Of a stretch of 47,784 bases of DNA, positions 17,886-26,028 are shown piece by piece (position 1 is the stretch's first letter; every line of letters begins with the position of its first letter). The notes under the pieces were generated by a model. It saw nothing but the letters and a program-made list of their open reading frames with translations, was not told the DNA's origin and searched no databases. Origin of the DNA: an uncultured Prevotellaceae bacterium (GTDB taxonomy: Bacteria; Bacteroidota; Bacteroidia; Bacteroidales; Bacteroidaceae); assembly GCA_902774925.1 (NCBI GenBank), contig CACYKE010000032.1:1-47784 (forward strand), given 5' to 3'. The position numbers and the translations under genes are program-made.

Positions 17886-18760
17886 TTATAATACTCTTTT
17901 TTGCCGGCGGCCAAGGTATTCTTCATCAGCGAACAAATAGTCATAGGACCAACGCCACCGGGAACGGGTGTGATGAACGAGCACTTGGGAGCTACCTCGT
18001 CAAACTTCACATCGCCATTCAGACGGAAACCGCTCTTGCGAGTGGCGTCAGGAACACGGGTAGTACCAACGTCAACAATGACAGCACCCTCCTTCACCAT
18101 ATCAGCGGTCACGAAGTCGGGCTGACCGATGGCAGCGATGATGATATCGGCCTCCTGACACTCCTTCTTCAGCGTCTTCGAACGCGAATGACAAACGGTC
18201 ACCGTCGCATCGCCATACTGTTTCTGCATCATCAGCTGGGCCATGGGTTTACCCACGATGTTGCTTCGACCCAGAATGACGCACTTCTTACCACTGGTCT
18301 CTATATTGTAACGCTTCAGCAACGTAATAATTCCCAGAGGAGTTGCAGAAATAAAGCAAGGCAGGCCTATCGCCATGCGACCCACGTTAATGGGATGGAA
18401 GCCGTCGACATCCTTGCGGTAGTCAATAGCCTCGATAATTTTCTGCTCATCGATATGTTTGGGCAAAGGTAACTGCACGATGAAGCCGTCCACATCGCCA
18501 TTGCGATTGAGACGGTCGACACACGCCAGAAGCTCTTCTTCCGTCACGTCATCCTCATAACGAATGAGCGTCGACTTGAAACCGCAGGCCTCACAGGCCA
18601 ACACCTTATTTTTTACGTAGGTCTCGGAGCCACCATCGTGACCCACGAGCACCGCTGCCAAGTGGGGCTGTTTGCCACCTGCGGCCACAATGGCCTTAAC
18701 CTCTTCTGCAATCTCAGCCTTAATAGCTGTTGCTGTTGCTTTTCCGTCAATTAACTGCAT
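17882..18760 (-). CDS. folD: Bifunctional methylenetetrahydrofolate dehydrogenase/cyclohydrolase
   Basis: 292 residues, normal for FolD. The catalytic region includes 'SETYVKNK' (Tyr-x3-Lys, active-site lysine), 'QLPLPKH', '[11 protein letters not shown]', the Rossmann loop '[12 protein letters not shown]' and the signature '[11 protein letters not shown]' near the end. It interconverts 5,10-methylene- and 10-formyl-tetrahydrofolate for one-carbon metabolism, using NADP. It follows ffh by 33 bases. Confidence 0.97.
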   Translation of the reverse strand: MQLIDGKATATAIKAEIAEEVKAIVAAGGKQPHLAAVLVGHDGGSETYVKNKVLACEACGFKSTLIRYEDDVTEEELLACVDRLNRNGDVDGFIVQLPLPKHIDEQKIIEAIDYRKDVDGFHPINVGRMAIGLPCFISATPLGIITLLKRYNIETSGKKCVILGRSNIVGKPMAQLMMQKQYGDATVTVCHSRSKTLKKECQEADIIIAAIGQPDFVTADMVKEGAVIVDVGTTRVPDATRKSGFRLNGDVKFDEVAPKCSFITPVPGGVGPMTICSLMKNTLAAGKKEYYK

Positions 18761-18793
18761 CTGTTTTCTATTTCGTTATTACGACATCATGAA

Positions 18794-20143
18794 CTAAAAT
18801 GGTTTACCGCCACGCATCTTCATTGCTGCGGCCATCTGGGCCATCTTCGACGAACCGGCACCAGTGACCATGCGCATCACCTTACGCGTCTGGTCGAACT
18901 GCTTCATCAGACGATTCACCTCCTCAATCTTCGTACCTGAGCCCTTTGCGATACGCAGTTTGCGGCTCTGGTTGATGATGTCAGGATTGGCACGCTCCTT
19001 GGGCGTCATCGACTGGATGATGGCCTCGATAGACTTGAAGGCATTGTCATCGATATCAACATCCTTCAGGGCCTTGCCCATACCAGGAATCATTGAAGCG
19101 AGATCCTTGATGTTACCCATCTTCTTGATCTGCTGAATCTGCCCCATGAAGTCGTCGAAGTCGAACTTGTTTTTGCGAATCTTCTTCTCCAGGCGCTTGG
19201 CCTCCTCCTCGTCGAACTGCTGCTGGGCACGCTCTACGAGAGAAACAACGTCACCCATACCCAAGATACGGTCGGCCATACGTTCCGGATGGAACACGTC
19301 GATGGCCTCCATCTTTTCACCAGTACCCACAAACTTGATGGGCTTCGTAACGACAGTACGGATAGAGAGAGCTGCACCACCACGGGTGTCACCATCGAGC
19401 TTGGTGAGCACAACGCCATCAAAATCGAGACGGTCGTTGAACTCCTTGGCGGTGTTCACTGCGTCCTGACCGGTCATGGAGTCAACCACAAACAGTGTCT
19501 CATCAGGATTTACGGCCTCCTTCAGGGTGGCGATCTCGTTCATCATCTCCTCGTCAACGGCCAAACGACCAGCAGTATCGATGATGACCACATTATAGTT
19601 CTTGGTCTTGGCCTCGCGGATAGCGTTGTTGGCAATCTCGACCACATTCTTATTGTCAGGCTCGGAATAGACGGGAACCCCAACGCTCTCACCTACTACG
19701 TGCAACTGTTGGATAGCGGCAGGACGATAGACGTCGCAAGCCACAAGAAGCGGATTCTTGTGCTGGCGCTGTTTCAGCATATTGGCCAGTTTACCACTGA
19801 ACGTGGTTTTACCAGAACCCTGCAGACCAGACATCAGCACGATGGCAGGACGACCTTCAAGACTCAGTTCTACAGCCTTGCCGCCCATCAATTCAGCCAG
19901 CTCGTCGTGGACAATCTTCACCATCAACTGACTGGGTTTGATGGCTGTAAGCACATTCATACCCATCGCCTTCTGCTTGACGGTATCCGTAAACTGCTTG
20001 GCCACCTTGTAGTTGACATCGGCATCCAACAGCGCCTTACGGACGTCTTTCAGCGTCTCGGCAACGTTTATCTCGGTGATTTTTCCTTCACCTTTCAGTA
20101 TCTTAAACGATCTTTCTAACCTATCTGATAAATTCTCAAACAT
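18794..20143 (-). CDS. ffh: Signal recognition particle protein Ffh (SRP54)
   Basis: 449 residues. The NG domain has the P-loop 'GLQGSGKTT' near 107-115, 'DTAGR' near 190 and 'TKLDGD' near 248; the M domain from about 300 is Met-rich, with 'IPGMGKAL' and a C-terminal 'MAQMAAAMKMRGG'. It binds SRP RNA and signal sequences of nascent membrane proteins and docks on FtsY. Promoter at 20166-20174. Confidence 0.97.
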   Translation of the reverse strand: MFENLSDRLERSFKILKGEGKITEINVAETLKDVRKALLDADVNYKVAKQFTDTVKQKAMGMNVLTAIKPSQLMVKIVHDELAELMGGKAVELSLEGRPAIVLMSGLQGSGKTTFSGKLANMLKQRQHKNPLLVACDVYRPAAIQQLHVVGESVGVPVYSEPDNKNVVEIANNAIREAKTKNYNVVIIDTAGRLAVDEEMMNEIATLKEAVNPDETLFVVDSMTGQDAVNTAKEFNDRLDFDGVVLTKLDGDTRGGAALSIRTVVTKPIKFVGTGEKMEAIDVFHPERMADRILGMGDVVSLVERAQQQFDEEEAKRLEKKIRKNKFDFDDFMGQIQQIKKMGNIKDLASMIPGMGKALKDVDIDDNAFKSIEAIIQSMTPKERANPDIINQSRKLRIAKGSGTKIEEVNRLMKQFDQTRKVMRMVTGAGSSKMAQMAAAMKMRGGKPF

Positions 20144-20165
20144 AATACCTTATTTATTTTAGGCT

Positions 20166-20174
20166 GCAAAGGTA
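20166..20174 (-). promoter_or_regulatory. Promoter of ffh
   Basis: Minus strand TACCTTTGC, a perfect Bacteroidota -7 element, 22 bases before the ffh ATG. It probably drives ffh-folD-TPR and perhaps aspS. Confidence 0.7.
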
Positions 20175-20182
20175 CAAATAAA

Positions 20183-20211
20183 AAACGAGACTTGCAAAAA
20201 AAGTCTCGTTT
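20183..20211 (-). terminator. Terminator of the TerB-DnaJ gene
   Basis: Perfect 11-base stem AAACGAGACTT (20183-20193) with AAGTCTCGTTT (20201-20211), followed on the minus strand by a T run. It separates the aromatic/TerB unit from the ffh promoter. Confidence 0.8.
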
Positions 20212-20249
20212 AATTATCAATTGTCAATTCTCAATTATCAATTGTCAAA
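20212..20249. repeat. Degenerate tandem repeat (AATTATCAATTGTC type)
   Basis: About five units of AATTATC/AATTGTC/AATTCTC in series, between the terminator and the 3' end of the TerB-DnaJ gene. Confidence 0.7.
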
Positions 20250-21048
20250 GCCCTCGGGCTTTCCAAATCTTGTCTTTCGCGGCGTTGATTTCCTGGAATT
20301 TCTTTTCCGCTGCCTTGCGAATATCTTCGCCCAGGGCAGCGACCTTGTCTGGGTGATGTTCCAACGCCAGTTTACGATAGGCCTTACGCACCTCGTCATC
20401 CGTGGCATTGGGCGAGACGCCCAATACCTTATAGGCAGACTCCAAATCATCCTTGCCCAAACCCAGCATCGAATCTACCTCATCGACAGACATCTGCATC
20501 CATTGGGCACACTCCTTCAAGGCTGTCACCTCAACAGGATCCACACGTCCATCAGCCTGAGCAATCAACACTAGGAAGTTCAATAACTGCAACCGCTGGG
20601 AGTAGTTCATGTTTCCTGCAATCTGCTGACAGCACTGCATGACCGTATCACGGAACGACGAGGCCCCTACCCGCTTCTGTTCGTCGAATAGTTTGCGCAG
20701 AATTTCATCGCCCTGGTTACGGGCCACATCACCGAAGTTCTGACGTAGTACGTTACGCACCAGTTCCATCTCGGAGTGCATCACCTTGCCATCGACCTTG
20801 ATGATATAGGAGGCCAGCACTAACATGGAGAACAGGAAACTATTGCGCTGTCCCTGATTGGTGCGCTGCCGCGTAAAAGTCTGTGATTCAAAACCACTCT
20901 GTCCATCGAAGGTTCCCTGTGTCCCTGGGGTATTCACTGCATCGAGCATCTTGTCGAACACACCACCCAACACAATACCAGCCAAAGCCCCCAAGGGACC
21001 AGCACTCATAAAACCGAGGAATCCTCCAATCCACCTACCTAAGCCCAT
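20245..21048 (-). CDS. TerB-like domain plus C-terminal DnaJ domain (DjlA-like)
   Basis: 267 residues. The N-terminus is a glycine-rich hydrophobic segment ('[23 protein letters not shown]', about 6-30) like a membrane anchor or glycine-zipper. Residues about 70-190 are helical, with 'DGKV' and 'DGRVDPVE' as in TerB/DjlA domains, and the last 65 residues are a J domain with the HPD tripeptide ('LEHHPDK'). It would stimulate DnaK at the membrane. The Bacteroidota start precedes a short TGTAAGATG-type repeat. Confidence 0.87.
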   Translation of the reverse strand: MGLGRWIGGFLGFMSAGPLGALAGIVLGGVFDKMLDAVNTPGTQGTFDGQSGFESQTFTRQRTNQGQRNSFLFSMLVLASYIIKVDGKVMHSEMELVRNVLRQNFGDVARNQGDEILRKLFDEQKRVGASSFRDTVMQCCQQIAGNMNYSQRLQLLNFLVLIAQADGRVDPVEVTALKECAQWMQMSVDEVDSMLGLGKDDLESAYKVLGVSPNATDDEVRKAYRKLALEHHPDKVAALGEDIRKAAEKKFQEINAAKDKIWKARGL

Positions 21049-21084
21049 AACGTCTTCCTTCTTACTTCAGACATCTTACATCAT
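21049..21084. repeat. Degenerate repeat between HD and TerB-DnaJ genes
   Basis: On the minus strand TGTAAGATG, then TCTGAAG, TAAGAAGGAAG: the same kind of purine-rich units as at 15421-15452, filling the spacer between two genes. Confidence 0.4.
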
Positions 21085-21747
21085 TTAATACTCGTGCCAC
21101 CAAACAGACTGGTTCTGTTCCTCGCGCTCCAAATCGTCGATGAGACATTCTGCCAACTTCAGCACTACCTCCTGAGGCACCAGGAAACGCTGGTCTGTAC
21201 TGCGAGGATTGATGCAAGGCAGGAAATGGGGCATCTCGTGCTTATAGACTTCTTTCATATGCAGACTATGAGCACCTTCCCCAGCACACGAATAAGTAAT
21301 ATTAGCCAAACGGTCGCACAACTTCACGAACGGAGCATAAGGTGTCTCGCGAATGCCCTGATAATACTTCTCACCAGCACGCTCGGCACGTGAACGCCCC
21401 TTATCGTTGGTCAGGGCATAGACAATCTCCGTAGCCATCAACGCCTGCTCTTCTGTCAACATAGAGCCTGCCACCTTCTTCACATCGTTATAGGTCATTC
21501 GGGCGTCCTCCATGCTGTCGTGATAGTAGCCACCAAAGAATAGCGGCAACACATCATCCTCTCTGACACACACCAAATGGCCATAGTCACGGATGCCCTG
21601 CACCACCATATCCAAATGGTAGCCATAGGGCAAATCATCACCATAGGTTTGGTTCACACTCTTGTGCAAATCGTACGCACTTTGGCGAATCTTTTCAATC
21701 TCGTCGGCATATTTTTCCATGTATGCCTCATAGTCTTTTCGTTCCAT
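21085..21747 (-). CDS. SpoT/MESH1-like HD-domain hydrolase
   Basis: 220 residues. The metal-binding H...HD...D pattern of (p)ppGpp hydrolases is present: His44 in 'YGYHLDMV', His76-Asp77 in 'YYHDSMED' (compare HDxxED of Rel/SpoT) and 'KLCDRLANI' near 140 (compare KLADRxHN). There is no synthetase, TGS or ACT domain, so it looks like a stand-alone small alarmone hydrolase or another HD phosphohydrolase. It has its own promoter at 21752-21760 just after tyrA and is followed by TerB-DnaJ. Function inferred from motifs only. Confidence 0.75.
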   Translation of the reverse strand: MERKDYEAYMEKYADEIEKIRQSAYDLHKSVNQTYGDDLPYGYHLDMVVQGIRDYGHLVCVREDDVLPLFFGGYYHDSMEDARMTYNDVKKVAGSMLTEEQALMATEIVYALTNDKGRSRAERAGEKYYQGIRETPYAPFVKLCDRLANITYSCAGEGAHSLHMKEVYKHEMPHFLPCINPRSTDQRFLVPQEVVLKLAECLIDDLEREEQNQSVWWHEY

Positions 21748-21751
21748 TTTT

Positions 21752-21760
21752 GCAAAGATA
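21752..21760 (-). promoter_or_regulatory. Promoter abutting the HD gene start
   Basis: Minus strand TATCTTTGC, perfect consensus, ending only four bases before the ATG at 21747. In Bacteroidota, transcription begins roughly 4-8 bases after this element, so the mRNA would be leaderless or nearly so. Confidence 0.65.
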
Positions 21761-21763
21761 CGA

Positions 21764-22558
21764 TTACTGCTTGATTTCGATATCGCGTTTGACGTTATTT
21801 CGAATCTTCGTGAGATACCCCTTCATGCCTTCAGCATCTTTCTGGTGGATAATCTCCAGCAGTTCCTTCAGTTCCGTACGGATCTGCGCCACCTGGTCAT
21901 GGGTATAAGGGTTGAACAGAATTTCCTGCAACAGATAGTCATCCTCGTTGAGCACTCCCTTGGCAATGCGCATGTGGCGCTTGAAGGTAGTACCTGGTGC
22001 ATCCTGATGTTTCATGACAGCGGCAAAGACGAATGTGCTCACAAACGGAATGGACAACGAATAAGCTACTGTCTTATCGTGCTCTTCGAAAGTGTACTCG
22101 TAAATGTTCAGACCCAGCTTCTGGTAGAGATCTTTGAAGAAGATACGCCCCATATAGTCGCCCTCGCTGATGATGATAGCATTCTCTTCGGAGAGCTGTT
22201 GCAGGTTGGCAAACGTAGGTCCGAACATGGGGTGTGTACTGACGTAGCGCATCCCAGTTGACTCGTAAAACTCCTTCATATCCGTCTTCACGGAAGCAAT
22301 ATCGCTGATGATACACTCCTTGGGCAGATAGGGAATAACCTCCTTGAAGACAGGAATGGTATATTTCAGCGTGACGGCATTGATAAGCAGTTCGGGCTTA
22401 AACTCCTGGATCTCCTCGAAGGTGGTAAAACGCTGACAGTTGTAGGTGAAACGCATGCGCTTGGCATCACGTTCAAAGACAGCTACCTCATGTTCGAAAC
22501 TCAGCAGGTCGATGAAGAAACTTCCCATCTTGCCTGCACCCATTACTAATATTTTCAT
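21764..22558 (-). CDS. tyrA: Prephenate dehydrogenase
   Basis: 264 residues from the ATG at 22558; the frame is open to a TTG at 22582, but those codons lie within the tandem repeat. The NAD(P)-binding 'MKILVMGAGKMGSFF' starts the protein; 'SDIASVKTDM' and 'STHPMFGPTF' (catalytic-type His) are typical of TyrA. It converts prephenate to 4-hydroxyphenylpyruvate for tyrosine. Last gene of the pheA-led operon. No ACT or chorismate mutase domain is fused here; the mutase is on the upstream gene. Confidence 0.9.
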   Translation of the reverse strand: MKILVMGAGKMGSFFIDLLSFEHEVAVFERDAKRMRFTYNCQRFTTFEEIQEFKPELLINAVTLKYTIPVFKEVIPYLPKECIISDIASVKTDMKEFYESTGMRYVSTHPMFGPTFANLQQLSEENAIIISEGDYMGRIFFKDLYQKLGLNIYEYTFEEHDKTVAYSLSIPFVSTFVFAAVMKHQDAPGTTFKRHMRIAKGVLNEDDYLLQEILFNPYTHDQVAQIRTELKELLEIIHQKDAEGMKGYLTKIRNNVKRDIEIKQ

Positions 22559-22560
22559 AT

Positions 22561-22620
22561 TTTTGCTATTGGCTTTTGGCAATTGGCTATTAGCTAAATG
22601 CTAACAGCTAAAAGCTAACG
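22561..22620. repeat. Degenerate tandem repeat (AGCTAATAGCCAATTGCC type)
   Basis: About seven units of GCTATTGGC, TTTTGGC, AATTGGC, TATTAGC, TAAATGC, TAACAGC and TAAAAGC in a row between the DAHP synthase and tyrA genes; the period is 7 bases. Confidence 0.75.
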
Positions 22621-22625
22621 GCCCT

Positions 22626-23690
22626 TTATTTATTCACTATTTCTATTTGTTGACGAACACTCTCCTCGTGGATGCTCTCGAAGACTTTTGCAACAAATTC
22701 AGCAGCCATACCTGTGAGTGTACCCTGCACTCCACGCTTCTCCAGTATTTCGTTGTAGCGCGAAGCCTGCAGAACGGTCATGTTGTGCTCCTTCTTGTAT
22801 TCACCAATCTGACGACAAACCTGCATGCGTTTGGCCAAGAGGTCCATCAACTGGTTGTCGAGGTCGTCAATCTGCTTACGCAACTGCTGGATACCCTCTG
22901 TTGTGACGTGTTCATCACGGATAATCAACAGCGAGAGGATGTAGTCGAGCACATCGGGAGTGACCTGCTGTTTAGCATCACTCCAAGCCTTGTCAGGATC
23001 GCAATGACTCTCGACAATGAGGCCATCAAAGCCCAGGTCCATCGCCTGCTGACACAGAGGAGCAATCAGTTCACGACGTCCACCGATATGTGAGGGGTCG
23101 CTGATGATGGGCAACTCAGGAATGCGACGATGCAACTCAATGGGAATCTGCCACATAGGCGCATTACGGTAGATTTTCTGCTCGTAAGAAGAAAAGCCAC
23201 GATGAATAGCTCCCAGACGCTTGACACCAGCCTGATTCAGACGCTGCAAGGCACCAATCCAGAGTTCCAAATCGGGATTGACGGGGTTCTTCACGAATAC
23301 AGGGACATTGACACCTTTTAAGGCATCAGCCAACGCTTGTACGGCAAAGGGATTCGCAGTCGTACGAGCACCTATCCACAGGATGTCCATATCGTACTTC
23401 AAGGCCAGCTCGACATGCTCGGGCGTAGCCACCTCAGTAGCGATTTGCATGTGGGTCTCGTCCTTCACCTGCTTCATCCAGGGCAGTGCTTTCTCGCCAT
23501 TACCCTCAAAACCGCCTGGTTTTGTACGGGGTTTCCACACCCCTGCACGGAAGTTATGACAGCCCTTCAAAGCCAGCTGGCGGGCCGTTTCCATCACCTG
23601 CTCCTCAGTCTCAGCACTACAGGGACCTGCAATGACGAAGGGGCGTTCGTTGTCACTCGGAAGATTCAGTTTCTCTAATTCCAGTTCCAT
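22626..23690 (-). CDS. DAHP synthase fused to chorismate mutase
   Basis: 354 residues. Residues 1-255 are a KDPG-aldolase-like class I-beta DAHP synthase: 'FVIAGPCSAET' at the start, 'GVWKPRTKPGGFEG', 'ARTTANPFAVQ' and 'PIISDPSHIGG'. Residues about 265-350 are an AroQ-type chorismate mutase ('LRKQIDDLDNQLMDLLAKRM', 'IGEYKKEHN'). It performs the first committed shikimate step and the chorismate to prephenate step, joining both ends of the pathway in one protein, a common Bacteroidota arrangement. Confidence 0.93.
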   Translation of the reverse strand: MELELEKLNLPSDNERPFVIAGPCSAETEEQVMETARQLALKGCHNFRAGVWKPRTKPGGFEGNGEKALPWMKQVKDETHMQIATEVATPEHVELALKYDMDILWIGARTTANPFAVQALADALKGVNVPVFVKNPVNPDLELWIGALQRLNQAGVKRLGAIHRGFSSYEQKIYRNAPMWQIPIELHRRIPELPIISDPSHIGGRRELIAPLCQQAMDLGFDGLIVESHCDPDKAWSDAKQQVTPDVLDYILSLLIIRDEHVTTEGIQQLRKQIDDLDNQLMDLLAKRMQVCRQIGEYKKEHNMTVLQASRYNEILEKRGVQGTLTGMAAEFVAKVFESIHEESVRQQIEIVNK

Positions 23691-23725
23691 AATTATATTG
23701 TTTTTTTAATTCTTTTACCTAAAGG

Positions 23726-24886
23726 TCAAAGTGTGGCACGCAATCTTTCTAATGCTTGTTGTATTTTCTCTTCCTTGGCGCACAGGGAGATGCGGATATA
23801 ACGCTCGCCGTTTGAGCCGAAGATAAAGCCCGGGGTGATAAAGACGCGGGCCTCGTGGAGTACACGCTCTGTCAGGTCTTCCACGTTCTGAATGCTATCG
23901 GGAATTTTACCCCACAGGAACATACCCACCTGGTTCTTATCGTAGGTACAACCCAACACATCCATAATCTTCTCAGCCCACTGGCGACGACGCGCATAGG
24001 TCTCGATATTGAACTCACGGTGCCAAGCCTCATCGTTCTTATATGCCTCAGCAGCAGCGAGTTGGATACCACGGAAGGTACCACTCTCGATATTCGACTG
24101 TACCTTCAGAATCCATTGGATAAACTGTGCATTCGAAGCACAGAGGCCTACACGCCAACCAGGCATGTTATGCGACTTTGACATAGAGTTGAACTCAATA
24201 CAGCAGTCCTTGGCACCAGGAACCTGAAGGATACTTAAGTGTTCCTCGCTGAGGATAAACGAGTAAGGATTATCGTTGACCACGACGATATTATGCTCTT
24301 GAGCGAAACGCACAAGACGCTCGTAAGTAGCACGCTGGGCACGACCACCAGTCGGCATATTGGGATAGTTAGTCCACATCAGCTTTACTCGCGACAAGTC
24401 CATCTTCTCCAGTTCGTCGAAGTCGGGCTGCCAACCATTGTCCTCGCACAAATCGTAGTTGACAATCTTGGCGCCTAATATCTTTGATAAAGAAGTGTAT
24501 GTGGGATAGCCAGGATTGGGCACCAACACCTCATCGCCAGGATTGACAAAGGCCAACGTGACATGCAGGATACCTTCTTTCGAGCCAATTAGGGGCAGCA
24601 CCTCTGTTTTGGCATCCAAATCTACACCGTACCAACGCTTGTAGAAGCCGGCCATTGCTTCGCGCAACTCAGGAGTTCCCTGTGTGGGCTGATAGCCGTG
24701 AGCATTGGGTTGATGAGCTACCTCGCACAACTTATTGATGGTCTGCTCAGAAGGGGGCATATCGGGACTGCCAATGGCCAACGAGATGATATCCTTGCCC
24801 TCGGCATTCATCTGTGCAACCTCCTTCAGTTTGCGACTGAAGTAGTATTCCTGTACCAAACTAAGTCTGTCTGCTGGTTGTATCAT
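23726..24886 (-). CDS. Class I/II aminotransferase, probably aromatic amino acid
   Basis: 386 residues, PLP fold type I. 'LAIGSPDMPP' and 'GTPELREAM' near the N-terminus, 'NPGYPTY' near 125, 'NDNPYSF' near 205, and the Schiff-base lysine in 'NSMSKSHNMPGWRVG' near 238. 'RYIRIS' near the end holds the carboxylate-binding Arg. Its place between pheA and the DAHP synthase/mutase gene points to the final transamination of phenylpyruvate and 4-hydroxyphenylpyruvate; sequence alone also fits LL-diaminopimelate aminotransferase-like enzymes. Confidence 0.85.
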   Translation of the reverse strand: MIQPADRLSLVQEYYFSRKLKEVAQMNAEGKDIISLAIGSPDMPPSEQTINKLCEVAHQPNAHGYQPTQGTPELREAMAGFYKRWYGVDLDAKTEVLPLIGSKEGILHVTLAFVNPGDEVLVPNPGYPTYTSLSKILGAKIVNYDLCEDNGWQPDFDELEKMDLSRVKLMWTNYPNMPTGGRAQRATYERLVRFAQEHNIVVVNDNPYSFILSEEHLSILQVPGAKDCCIEFNSMSKSHNMPGWRVGLCASNAQFIQWILKVQSNIESGTFRGIQLAAAEAYKNDEAWHREFNIETYARRRQWAEKIMDVLGCTYDKNQVGMFLWGKIPDSIQNVEDLTERVLHEARVFITPGFIFGSNGERYIRISLCAKEEKIQQALERLRATL

Positions 24887-24914
24887 ATTCGTAAATATTG
24901 TTTAATTCGTGATT

Positions 24915-25757
24915 TCAATTCGTTTGTTTCCCGTCCTTGTATTCTCCTAAAATCTTAAAGTCTTTTGTTAACGGGATAATCGCATCTATCGACTGACGGT
25001 ATCGTGTCAGGTCATCGTACATCACATCGACATAAAACAGGTACTCCCATTCTTTGCCGATGATGGGTAGCGACTGAATCTTCGTCAGGTTGATCTTATA
25101 AAAAGATAGGATCGCGAGCACGTGCGAGAGACTACCCTCTTCATGGGGCAGTGAAAAGACGATGCTGGCCTTGTTGGCTTCCGTCAACGGACGCAACAAA
25201 TCGGCCTTATTGGGGTTGCTCACCACGAGGAAACGTGTAAAATTGTGTTTGTTGTCCTCGATATGATCCTCCAACACTTTCAGTCCATAGAGACGGGCAG
25301 CCTCAGCATGACAAATAGCCGCCCAGCCCTTGTGCTGCCCCTCGGCAATCATCTTGGCACTGCCAGCGGTATCTTCTGCTTCCACATTCTTCAATTGTGG
25401 ATGCTGAGCCAAAAACTGACGGCACTGCATGAGAGCCACAGGATGGGAATGCACCTCAGTAATGGTGTCCCAGTCATCCTCAGGCAGACAACAAATGCTG
25501 TGAGTAATGTGCAACTTATGCTCGCCAACAATCGTTGTTCCTGAGTCGCGCAGCAATTCGTAGTTATGCAGCAACGAGCCCGCAATGGTATTCTCGATGG
25601 CCAGCATTCCAATGGCCGTAGGGTCTTGTTTCATCTGTTGGAAGACCTGTTCAAAAGTGCTACAACAGATGAGTTGAATCTGCTCTCCCTCATAATAGAG
25701 GTGGGCAGCTATATCGTGGAATGACCCTTCCAGTCCTTGTATTGCAATCCGTTTCAT
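24915..25757 (-). CDS. pheA: Prephenate dehydratase with ACT domain
   Basis: 280 residues. The catalytic part starts 'IAIQGLEGSFHDIAA', with 'LAIENTIAGSLLHNY' near 53 and 'NFTRFLVV' near 173. The C-terminal ACT domain has GSLSHVL in place of the usual GALxxxL and 'KIQSLP' in place of ESRP, so feedback binding of Phe may differ from the E. coli enzyme. It makes phenylpyruvate. First structural gene of the aromatic operon and directly downstream of the attenuator at 25789-25927. Confidence 0.93.
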   Translation of the reverse strand: MKRIAIQGLEGSFHDIAAHLYYEGEQIQLICCSTFEQVFQQMKQDPTAIGMLAIENTIAGSLLHNYELLRDSGTTIVGEHKLHITHSICCLPEDDWDTITEVHSHPVALMQCRQFLAQHPQLKNVEAEDTAGSAKMIAEGQHKGWAAICHAEAARLYGLKVLEDHIEDNKHNFTRFLVVSNPNKADLLRPLTEANKASIVFSLPHEEGSLSHVLAILSFYKINLTKIQSLPIIGKEWEYLFYVDVMYDDLTRYRQSIDAIIPLTKDFKILGEYKDGKQTN

Positions 25758-25788
25758 CTTAACTCTAATCTTTTGTCTCTTAACTAAA

Positions 25789-25821
25789 CAACCCCACTTT
25801 CACTGGTGTGAAGCGGGGTTG
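25789..25821 (-). terminator. Attenuator terminator of the Phe/Tyr operon
   Basis: On the minus strand the hairpin runs from 25821 to 25789: CAACCCC pairs with GGGGTTG and CTTCAC-type bases extend it to 14 pairs, with one mismatch and one bulge around a 4-base loop. It is followed by TTTAG, a weak T run. Its 5' arm contains CCCGCTTCACA, which is the exact complement of a segment inside the leader peptide gene (25863-25873). Confidence 0.8.
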
Positions 25822-25873
25822 TAATTTTTCTTATTTCCTTCGTTAAATCTTATACGCAACGACCCGCTTCACA
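25807..25873 (-). promoter_or_regulatory. Antiterminator pairing of the attenuator
   Basis: Positions 25863-25873 (minus strand TGTGAAGCGGG) and 25807-25817 (minus strand CCCGCTTCACA) form a perfect 11-base inverted repeat. Pairing between them would consume the 5' arm of the terminator at 25789-25821. A ribosome reaching the leader stop codon (25850-25852) would cover the first segment and let the terminator form. Confidence 0.8.
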
Positions 25874-25927
25874 ATTGCTTGCAAAGTAAAAATAATAGCC
25901 GTAGAAATACTGATTCAACTTATTCAT
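25850..25927 (-). CDS. Phe/Tyr leader peptide (25 residues)
   Basis: ATG at 25925-25927, stop TAA at 25850-25852. After MNKLNQ come YFYGYYFYF (residues 7-15): five Tyr and three Phe in nine codons, far beyond chance, just after a strong promoter and just before mutually exclusive hairpins. This is the layout of a ribosome-mediated transcription attenuator sensing charged tRNA-Tyr and tRNA-Phe. The operon downstream makes exactly these two amino acids. It is a control device, not a functional protein. Confidence 0.88.
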   Translation of the reverse strand: MNKLNQYFYGYYFYFASNCEAGRCV

Positions 25928-25952
25928 TGTCTCGTTTTTTTGTTTATCGCCT

Positions 25953-25985
25953 GCAAAAGTATAACTTTTTCGCGAATCTACCAAA
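25953..25985 (-). promoter_or_regulatory. Promoter of the aromatic amino acid operon
   Basis: Minus strand TTTG (25982-25985), 20 bases, then TACTTTTGC (25953-25961): a full Bacteroidota promoter, 25 bases before the leader peptide ATG. Confidence 0.75.
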
Positions 25986-26028
25986 CATTTTGAAAGAAAA
26001 ATTGCAATTGTGGCAATAATTTGTCACT

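Noticed and set aside
22561-22620. Possible CRISPR array or riboswitch in the repeat tract
   Set aside because: Units are 7 bases, degenerate and without spacers; no conserved aptamer fold is visible.
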